In this document: positions 43,700 through 48,970 of the stretch, one piece after another | Layout of the letters: each line of letters starts with the position of its first letter | Numbering within the stretch: position 1 is the first letter of the stretch | Source: Erysipelotrichia bacterium | GTDB taxonomy: Bacteria; Bacillota_I; Bacilli_A; Erysipelotrichales; Erysipelotrichaceae | Reading direction: 5' to 3' | Length of the DNA stretch: 48,970 bases | NCBI GenBank assembly: GCA_030525245.1 | Contig: JAUNFB010000008.1 | Span: 1-48,970, forward strand | The notes under the pieces: generated by a model | Databases searched by the model: none | What the model was told of the DNA's origin: nothing | What the model saw: the letters and a program-made list of their open reading frames with translations, nothing else | Position numbers and translations under genes: made by a program

Positions 43700-44967
43700 A
43701 ACTCCTCACCTCTACAATCAATTTTTCCTGTCACTGCATAGTAAATGAGAGACTTCTTATATTCTTCCCATTTTTCGATTGCTTTCTTTTTCTTTTCAAT
43801 TAATTGTTCCACAGCCGTTGTATGCTTTTTGATATATTCAGTAATATTAACCTGCTCGGTGTAAGATGGCTGTAAAATAAGTGTGTTTTCTAAAGCCTCC
43901 GACGGTAAATCCCACTGACCGATTCGTATTCCGCCAGATAAACGTCTGAATTCATCTTTATAGCAGCTTCGTAAAAGATAATGTAAATACAGTGGATAAA
44001 TTTCTGCATCAGTGATTTTGTATACATAGTATGCAGGACTGACAACGCCAGTATATTCAGATACTGCGACTGATCCTTGCCATGCTTTCATTTTATTGAC
44101 TACAAAATCATTAACTTCAACATATCTATACGAAGAAGTATCCAACGATGTTCTATTATGGTTATCATCACGGCTATCCTTGATAACAATTCCATATTCT
44201 CGATATAATGAAAGAATTGTGGCATTTCCGGGATTTTTTTCGCTTTTTGCTTTTGCGTGGAACTTAAATTTGCTTATTTTCCACTCCTCTGGTATCTCCC
44301 CAATCCATTCCACACCAGAGTCCTTCATCTTCACATTCGGGTCAATTCCCTTGGTAACTGCCTTTGTAATGACTGCCTTCTTGTATTCTTCCAGTTTTTC
44401 AATCGATTTCTTCGTCTTTTCGATGGCAATGTCAATAGCCGTGCATTTGCGGTCGAGAAAGTGGACGATCTGCGTTTGCTCGCTTGGCAATGGTAAATAC
44501 ATACTGATAGTCCTAAAATCAGGAATGAATAAATTTCTTTGAATCGATCCAACGCCCCGTGAAGCAATCTCATACTGCTGCACCATGCATTTATCTCTTA
44601 AAACATAATTCATATAGCAAGGTATACAATCAGGCGAAAACTGATAAACATAATATGCCGGACTAATAATTCCATCGTATTGCGAAACGCCTACAGAACC
44701 TCTCCATGCTTGCTGGTTATTCAGTACGAAGTCATTTATATATACACGCTGATAATCAGATAAATCTTCGCTCGGTTTATGCACCTGCTTGCCAGTAGAA
44801 TCATCGTATGAGATTACGCCTCTATCAAGATAGACAGACAGAAGACGTCCATATCCAAAGCTTTTTTCTTTGCGGATTAATAATATGTTTTTTAATTTTG
44901 TCGTTTTCCAGTCTTTAGGAACGATTCCGAAACTTGGAAGCCCAGAGTCTTTCATTTCCCTACTCAT
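43696..44967 (-). CDS. hsdS: type I restriction-modification specificity subunit S
   Basis: HsdS chooses the target sequence for the methylase and restriction complex. The 423-residue protein has two target-recognition domains (about 15-160 and 225-365). Each is followed by a conserved long helix (KSIEKLEEYKKAVITKAVTK and KAIEKWEEYKKSLIYYAVTG). The linker MKDSGVEWIGEIPEEWKI is partly mirrored at the N-terminus. The two recognition domains resemble each other strongly (LNNQQAWRGSVGVSQYDG and VNKMKAWQGSVAVSEYTG), so the two half-sites may be alike. It overlaps hsdM by four bases (ATGA). Confidence 0.95.
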   Translation of the reverse strand: MSREMKDSGLPSFGIVPKDWKTTKLKNILLIRKEKSFGYGRLLSVYLDRGVISYDDSTGKQVHKPSEDLSDYQRVYINDFVLNNQQAWRGSVGVSQYDGIISPAYYVYQFSPDCIPCYMNYVLRDKCMVQQYEIASRGVGSIQRNLFIPDFRTISMYLPLPSEQTQIVHFLDRKCTAIDIAIEKTKKSIEKLEEYKKAVITKAVTKGIDPNVKMKDSGVEWIGEIPEEWKISKFKFHAKAKSEKNPGNATILSLYREYGIVIKDSRDDNHNRTSLDTSSYRYVEVNDFVVNKMKAWQGSVAVSEYTGVVSPAYYVYKITDAEIYPLYLHYLLRSCYKDEFRRLSGGIRIGQWDLPSEALENTLILQPSYTEQVNITEYIKKHTTAVEQLIEKKKKAIEKWEEYKKSLIYYAVTGKIDCRGEEL

Positions 44968-47021
44968 GCAAACACCCCTTTCAGAGCTGTTTCAATTTCT
45001 GGTTCCAAGGCCTTAATTTCTGCCATAATATCTTCCGGCTTGCGTGGAGCTTCGTAGTGATAGAAATATTTATCGAAGGAAATCTGTGTTCCAACGACAC
45101 CTACCTGCTGATCACCCATGATTCCGGTATCGACCACGGATTCGTCCACCCATGCATCCGGCACATACGGATATACTTCTCTTTCCATGTATTCATTGAT
45201 GTCCTGCGTGTACGGAACCTTCTCGGTATCTTTTAAGTCTGCATCTGGCACTGGCTTTCCGTTCTTATCGTAAACAATGTCTTCATCCGATTCCGTCTTT
45301 ACACCAAACACCTTGATAAATGCATCCTGAAGCTGTTTATTTGTAATTTCCGGTTTTTCAAGCTTATTTCTGAAATCAGAAGAGTGGCTGACAAACCAGT
45401 TATACTTTACGGTCTGGCCGTCATAAGCTGCTACGGCACGTTTCAAAGAGTCCTTGTTGCCATCAGAGAGCTTCTGCATAGCTTTAATGGTGAATAAATC
45501 ATCCCACTTATCAAGATCAAAGGTAATGACCTGCTTTAATGGACGCTGGACCGTAACGGCACGATACATGAATTCCTCGACTGGAAGCAGCATGGATTTA
45601 CCATGGTCATGTCCATCAATATATGTCTGGATAATCCACTTCATTTTATCTTCAGGGATATCTTTACGTTTGTTACCAAGGGACTTTCTGCGAAGCTCTC
45701 CGCAATCAGAAGCATCGATAAGCTGAATCATACCCTTTCTGGATTCATCTTTCTTTGTATTCAAAATCCACAAATAAGTATTGATACCTGTACGGAAGAA
45801 AATATCGGTCGGAAGTTTTACTATACAGTCTACGAGATCCTTCTGGAAAAGCCATCTTCTGATATCAGATGGACCGGACCCCGCATCACCATTAAAGAGA
45901 GGAGAAGCAGATAATACGATGCCACCCTTACTGCCACCTTCCTCAGCTGTCTTCATGTGGGCGACCATATTCTGAATGAAAAGCATGGAGCCATCACTGA
46001 TGGAAGGGAGTCCGGCACCGAATCTTCCGGCAAATCCATGTGCTGCCTCAGATCTTACTTCGTCAGCTTCCTTTTCCCATTTCTTACCGTAAGGCGGATT
46101 ACTTACGCAGTAATCAAACTTCATTTCTGGGAACTTATCATCTGAAAGAGTGTCTCCGTTTTCAATATGTGCGGATAAATCTTTGGTCTGGTCATAAACG
46201 TCCTTCTGCTCATCCGAGACATTACGAATAAGGAGATTTGCTTTACCCATCGCCCATGTAACACCGGAAAGCTCCTCACCATACGGAACGATTACCGCCG
46301 GGGCCTTCATTTCCTTGTTTTCATGCCACTCATTCAGAAGATCGAGCGCATCCGTGATAAATCCTCCGGTTCCGCAGGTCTGATCGTACAGTGTACGGAC
46401 AATACCTGTGTCAGAACTCATCAACTCATCATCATTTGCAAATATCATGCCTACGCAAAGACGAACCACATCCTTCGGAGTCATGAAGTCCTCGGCATCT
46501 TCTGCAATCTCATCACCGTATCTCTGAATGAGATGCTCATAAATGTCGGACATATCACGGTCCGAAACGGTAACTGAATCGAACGGGAGGGCAGAAAACT
46601 TCTGGCATACCGAATAAAGCATACCGTGATCCTGAAGCTTCTTGCACGTACTTTCCATATCGAATTTCAGCATGATATTACGGGCATTCGGTGAAAAACC
46701 ATTGATATAGGAATCGAGAGCTGCGTATGTATCTCCAGCGCCAAGATTGTTTAATCTGAACGGAGTGACATTATAAAACGCCTTGCCGGAATACTGGCAA
46801 TAGTTATCAGATTCACGTCCCCAGTCTTTTTCGTGCTCCCTTACTGCATCACATACAGCAGCTCGTGTTGGTTCAAGAGCGCATTCCAGTCTACGAAGAA
46901 GTGCAAACGGAAGTACCACCTTGTTGTAATCCGCACGGGAAATTACATCCCTTACATAATCCGCAATGTTCCATATTTCGTTGACGTAATCAAGATTCGT
47001 CTTTTTCTGTTCTTCGGCCAT
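44964..47021 (-). CDS. hsdM: type I restriction-modification methyltransferase subunit M
   Basis: HsdM methylates adenine in the recognition site and protects the host DNA. The 685-residue protein has the N-terminal helical HsdM domain (about 10-150), the AdoMet motif QTCGTGGFITDAL (about 214-226) and the catalytic NPPY (308-311) of N6-adenine methylases. It is longer than the common 500-residue HsdM because of an extended C-terminal region (about 500-685). It is the first gene of the operon, with AAAGGAG before the ATG and a promoter at 47136-47164. Because it comes first, protection can build up before restriction. Confidence 0.95.
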   Translation of the reverse strand: MAEEQKKTNLDYVNEIWNIADYVRDVISRADYNKVVLPFALLRRLECALEPTRAAVCDAVREHEKDWGRESDNYCQYSGKAFYNVTPFRLNNLGAGDTYAALDSYINGFSPNARNIMLKFDMESTCKKLQDHGMLYSVCQKFSALPFDSVTVSDRDMSDIYEHLIQRYGDEIAEDAEDFMTPKDVVRLCVGMIFANDDELMSSDTGIVRTLYDQTCGTGGFITDALDLLNEWHENKEMKAPAVIVPYGEELSGVTWAMGKANLLIRNVSDEQKDVYDQTKDLSAHIENGDTLSDDKFPEMKFDYCVSNPPYGKKWEKEADEVRSEAAHGFAGRFGAGLPSISDGSMLFIQNMVAHMKTAEEGGSKGGIVLSASPLFNGDAGSGPSDIRRWLFQKDLVDCIVKLPTDIFFRTGINTYLWILNTKKDESRKGMIQLIDASDCGELRRKSLGNKRKDIPEDKMKWIIQTYIDGHDHGKSMLLPVEEFMYRAVTVQRPLKQVITFDLDKWDDLFTIKAMQKLSDGNKDSLKRAVAAYDGQTVKYNWFVSHSSDFRNKLEKPEITNKQLQDAFIKVFGVKTESDEDIVYDKNGKPVPDADLKDTEKVPYTQDINEYMEREVYPYVPDAWVDESVVDTGIMGDQQVGVVGTQISFDKYFYHYEAPRKPEDIMAEIKALEPEIETALKGVFA

Positions 47022-47135
47022 CTTAATTCTCCTTTTGACTTTATATTTTATGAATCAGTATGCTTGAAATTTCGGTCAGATAAGATGATTCTCAATGGTG
47101 CTTTTCAACCACTTATTGAGGAATCCCTACTTATC

Positions 47136-47164
47136 ATTATACTGTAAATAAGTTCTGTTTTCAA
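47136..47164 (-). promoter_or_regulatory. promoter of the hsd operon, with its -35 inside a terminal repeat
   Basis: On the minus strand TTGAAA (47159-47164) is the end of the repeat copy 47158-47174. Seventeen bases later follows TATAAT (47136-47141). Another repeat copy (47102-47118) lies just after the expected start. Transposase bound to these copies would cover the promoter, suggesting autoregulation. Confidence 0.75.
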
Positions 47165-47206
47165 CCACTTATTGAGGAAACACGTATTTCTATAATGGCA
47201 TAAAAA

Positions 47207-47234
47207 TACCGAGCAAGAATCATCTTACTCGGTA
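47207..47234 (-). terminator. probable terminator shielding the element from outside transcription
   Basis: TACCGAG and CTCGGTA pair around 14 bases. On the minus strand TTTTTATG follows. It lies inside the right end, downstream of the 35-codon gene and upstream of the hsd promoter, so it would stop read-through from the tetR side. Confidence 0.65.
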
Positions 47235-47323
47235 AACTCACATGACATTCTTCAACGGTTTTCAACCTGAGAACATTGTAAAGATTATTATTCGGAATAT
47301 GGGTTTTCAACCACTTATTGCGG

Positions 47324-47431
47324 TTAGCCAATATTTGTCCGATTAAATATCGAATAACCGACAAAAGCAACTAATGCGACATTCATTAATGTCGTGACAG
47401 CAGTTATTAAGTTTCCAAAGTATAATTTCAT
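47324..47431 (-). CDS. 35-residue membrane peptide, unknown function
   Basis: A short frame starts MKLYFGNLITAVTTLMNVAL and ends RTNIG, with one hydrophobic helix of about 20 residues. GAAGGGAA lies about 13 bases before the ATG. It follows the tetR gene by 32 bases on the same strand, so the two may share a transcript. Its stop codon lies only four bases from the outermost repeat of the mobile element, so the element inserted at or just past its end and the last residues may not be original. No family was recognised. Confidence 0.5.
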   Translation of the reverse strand: MKLYFGNLITAVTTLMNVALVAFVGYSIFNRTNIG

Positions 47432-47463
47432 AATTTTTACATTCCCTTCAATTCCAAATACAC

Positions 47464-48078
47464 TTACTTATATTTGAACTCTATCTTTTCTATAAAATTG
47501 TCAATATGCGCATAAACCATTGAAACAATCCTATCTTTATCATCAGCTCCGTCATAAATACCGTAAAGTAAAAACAGCGGTCCATAAAATTCCAAAGCCA
47601 ATTGTTCGGAAGCGGCAGCATCAAGACCTGTCAACTTTTTAAAAATCTCCGTCATATACATAACAGGTCCGCTCACCAGATAATTCTGATATAGCTGTGT
47701 AAATTTCGGTTCGCGATATTGTTCTAAAGTAAGCATCTTGCGAAAATTAGCAGAAAAATATTCTTTTGTCCAATGATCAAACTGAGCAATACTGTATGAA
47801 CGAATTTTTTCAATCGGAACATGACTGTAAGCTTCCGCATAATTATCCGTCTCCGTTTCAGGCATCTCATATCTTGTCGCCCGCTGGAAATCCGCTTCGT
47901 TCATTCTCTCAACAATACTGTCTAATATTTCCTGTTTACTCGCATAATGCTTATATAAAGCACCTTTTGTTATTCCCAATTTCTCAGCTATATCATTCAT
48001 GGAAGTACCTAAATAACCGTTTTGTGCGAATAATTCTAATGCAGTTTCTAAAATCTTTTTCTTTGTATCTCCAGCCAT
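47464..48078 (-). CDS. TetR/AcrR-family repressor
   Basis: A 204-residue regulator. The N-terminal DNA-binding domain is classical (ILETALELFAQNGYLGTSMN, then LGITKGALYKHYASKQEILD, about 9-52). The C-terminal ligand domain is all-helical. AGGAG stands seven bases before the ATG. Its promoter contains two copies of a GTAACC/GGTTAC palindrome (48097-48138), so it very probably represses itself. A 35-residue membrane peptide follows. No other regulated gene is adjacent in the window, and the mobile element may have separated it from former neighbours. Confidence 0.88.
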   Translation of the reverse strand: MAGDTKKKILETALELFAQNGYLGTSMNDIAEKLGITKGALYKHYASKQEILDSIVERMNEADFQRATRYEMPETETDNYAEAYSHVPIEKIRSYSIAQFDHWTKEYFSANFRKMLTLEQYREPKFTQLYQNYLVSGPVMYMTEIFKKLTGLDAAASEQLALEFYGPLFLLYGIYDGADDKDRIVSMVYAHIDNFIEKIEFKYK

Positions 48079-48096
48079 AGTTGTTCTCCTAAAAAA

Positions 48097-48145
48097 GTAA
48101 CCTTTCGGTTACTTATATCATAGCAACCGTTCGGTTACCTGTCAA
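48097..48145 (-). promoter_or_regulatory. tetR promoter with two TetR operators
   Basis: On the minus strand TTGACA (48140-48145) and TATGAT (48117-48122) are 17 bases apart. One palindrome (48123-48138, centre GTTC on the plus strand) fills the spacer and the second (48097-48112, GTAACC-TTTC-GGTTAC) follows the -10. This is a textbook autorepression layout. Confidence 0.8.
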
Positions 48146-48163
48146 GATTATTTTTTCTTTGTT

Positions 48164-48970
48164 TTAAAACCCGCTATTGTCTTCTGCAACAATATCCGTG
48201 ACAATTACTTCCGGATTATTAAAAATTCGCAAAGGAAATAAACTGTTGCCTAAACCACGCGATAGTATCATGGTTACAGTATTATCTTTATATATCCCAC
48301 TATCATATTTCGGTAAGATACCTTGTCCGGGAGCATAAAGACCACCCAATAAAGGTAAGCGCATCTGCCCACCGTGAGCATGCCCGCTAAAAATAAAATC
48401 TAAAGGATATTTACAATAAGTTTTAAAATAATGCGGTCGATGAACCAACAAAACATTAATATATCGCTCATCTGTCGATATATCCATTTCCTGCAGATGA
48501 TCATCGGAAATAATTTCTCCTCGATTTTTATTGTTTTCTGTAAAACCGGGATCTTGTAAACCATATATTTTTAAGCAATCGAACTGTGCAACTTCATTAT
48601 TCAATACATATATTCCTAAATCTTTTAATCCTTTTTCAAAAACAGGATATTTTTTTATTCGACTCTCATGATTGCCGGTCACATAATAAACAGGGGCGAT
48701 TTCCGTCAATTTACCGGCAATGAATAATGCTCTGTTTATATCGGTGCGCCTACTGTCCAATAAATCACCGGTTATAAATATAACATCCGGACAACACTTT
48801 TTCACTGTTTCATACAAATTCCTATTGTCCTTGCCGAATATATCATTATGAATATCCGATAAATGAACAATACGAATTTTTTTACCTACCTTAGAATTTT
48901 TAAAAGTATAATTAGTAACCTTAATTTTTTTGTTAGCATATAAAAGATAAACAATAAAAGAAATAACAAT
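48164..48970 (-). CDS. calcineurin-like metallophosphoesterase, YkuE-like, partial at window edge
   Basis: The open frame continues without a stop to the window edge, so the start is outside; at least 268 residues are present. The visible N-terminal part is a membrane anchor (IVISFIVYLLYAN). The metal motifs then follow in order: LSDIHND (Asp-x-His), FITGDLLDSRR (Gly-Asp), YYVTGNHES (Gly-Asn-His-Glu), LLVHRPHY and FSGHAHGGQMRLP (Gly-His-x-His). This is the set of the YkuE/DUF-type membrane-anchored phosphoesterases, thought to act on phospholipid-like or cell-surface phosphates. The substrate is unknown. The C-terminal end is intact and precedes the tetR promoter. Confidence 0.88.
   Translation of the reverse strand: MVISFIVYLLYANKKIKVTNYTFKNSKVGKKIRIVHLSDIHNDIFGKDNRNLYETVKKCCPDVIFITGDLLDSRRTDINRALFIAGKLTEIAPVYYVTGNHESRIKKYPVFEKGLKDLGIYVLNNEVAQFDCLKIYGLQDPGFTENNKNRGEIISDDHLQEMDISTDERYINVLLVHRPHYFKTYCKYPLDFIFSGHAHGGQMRLPLLGGLYAPGQGILPKYDSGIYKDNTVTMILSRGLGNSLFPLRIFNNPEVIVTDIVAEDNSGF

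Larger units (their letters stand above)
36688..47320. mobile_element. ISL3-type transposon carrying a type I restriction-modification operon
   Basis: Arrays of the same 17-bp repeat in opposite orientation bracket six genes: hsdM, hsdS, a HEPN-like gene, a GHKL/HEXXH gene, hsdR and an ISL3-family transposase. The interior is visibly higher in G+C and uses different codons from the flanking host genes. The genes run as one operon from a promoter in the right array to a terminator in the left array. The element lies between the 3' end of an AraC-type gene and a 35-codon gene that faces it. Outer limits are taken as the outermost repeats. I could not find an eight-base target duplication, so exact ends are uncertain. 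Confidence 0.75.
47102..47320 (-). repeat. right terminal repeat array of the mobile element
   Basis: Copies of the end repeat in inverted orientation: TTTTCAACCACTTATTG at 47102-47118, 47158-47174 and 47304-47320 (all exact complements of the left consensus), and a short copy TTTTCAACCT at 47259-47268. All point inward toward the operon. Confidence 0.88.

Noticed and set aside
43696..44967. Invertible hsdS shuffling system
   Set aside because: No second or partial hsdS, no recombinase and no inverted repeats around the recognition domains are present in the window.
36688..47320. Tn7-like element
   Set aside because: Only the multi-site ends resemble Tn7. The sole transposase has ISL3 motifs, and no TnsA, TnsC or TniQ-like gene is present.
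36688..47340. Target-site duplication of the element
   Set aside because: I compared the sequences outside each outermost repeat (and outside the second left repeat) and found no convincing eight-base direct repeat, so none is claimed.

Overview
The window is AT-rich DNA from a low-G+C Gram-positive bacterium. An anaerobic, fermentative, gut-type Bacillota is my best guess, perhaps in the Erysipelotrichaceae neighbourhood. The reasons are the clear AGGAGG-type ribosome sites, cre-like (CcpA) sites, a lactose/cellobiose-type PTS, a PRD regulator, the arginine deiminase pathway and a SAM riboswitch in front of metK. No rRNA or other strong taxonomic marker is present, so the family is inference.

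Layout. 257-9949: housekeeping and transport genes, namely an amidohydrolase, a TetR-controlled ABC exporter with a long coiled coil, deoC, a membrane polyferredoxin, riboswitch-controlled metK and a DUF554 membrane protein. 10024-14695: a complete arcA-arcB-arcC-antiporter operon (arginine to ornithine, ATP, NH3 and CO2), with a promoter and cre site at 14790-14839. 14989-22732: a 1987-residue secreted RHS/YD-repeat protein with a hydrophobic C-terminal tip. It is followed, with translational coupling, by four tandem paralogous small membrane proteins that look like immunity proteins. The two distal copies are broken, one by a 67-bp tandem duplication and one by an in-frame stop. 22828-23592: a 5'-truncated DDE transposase relic. 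23912-33315: a nine-gene PTS/GH1/esterase/allose-type catabolic operon, divergent from a LicR-type PRD regulator. 33384-36725: tRNA-Arg(ACG), argS, and an AraC-type regulator with two DNA-binding domains. 36688-47320: a mobile element. 47324-48970: a 35-residue membrane peptide, an autoregulated TetR gene and a partial metallophosphoesterase.

The most interesting part is the roughly 10.6-kb element at 36688-47320. Its ends are arrays of a 17-bp repeat (CAATAAGTGGTTGAAAA and degenerate copies), six copies on the left and four on the right, all pointing inward. It holds a single compact operon, hsdM - hsdS - HEPN-like gene - GHKL ATPase/HEXXH gene - hsdR - ISL3-family transposase, whose genes overlap or nearly touch. 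The transposase is the last gene and its ribosome site lies in the end of hsdR. One terminal repeat supplies the -35 box of the operon promoter. The body of the element is visibly richer in G+C than the host DNA, while hsdS and the HEPN gene are more AT-rich than their neighbours. I read it as an ISL3-type transposon whose cargo is a complete type I restriction-modification system, with a two-gene accessory module in the place where PrrC-type anticodon nucleases sit in some hsd loci.

Second in interest is the RHS toxin candidate with its decaying immunity array. Third is the sugar operon, where AlsE-type and RpiB-type enzymes with two esterases suggest an acylated allose-containing beta-glycoside as substrate.
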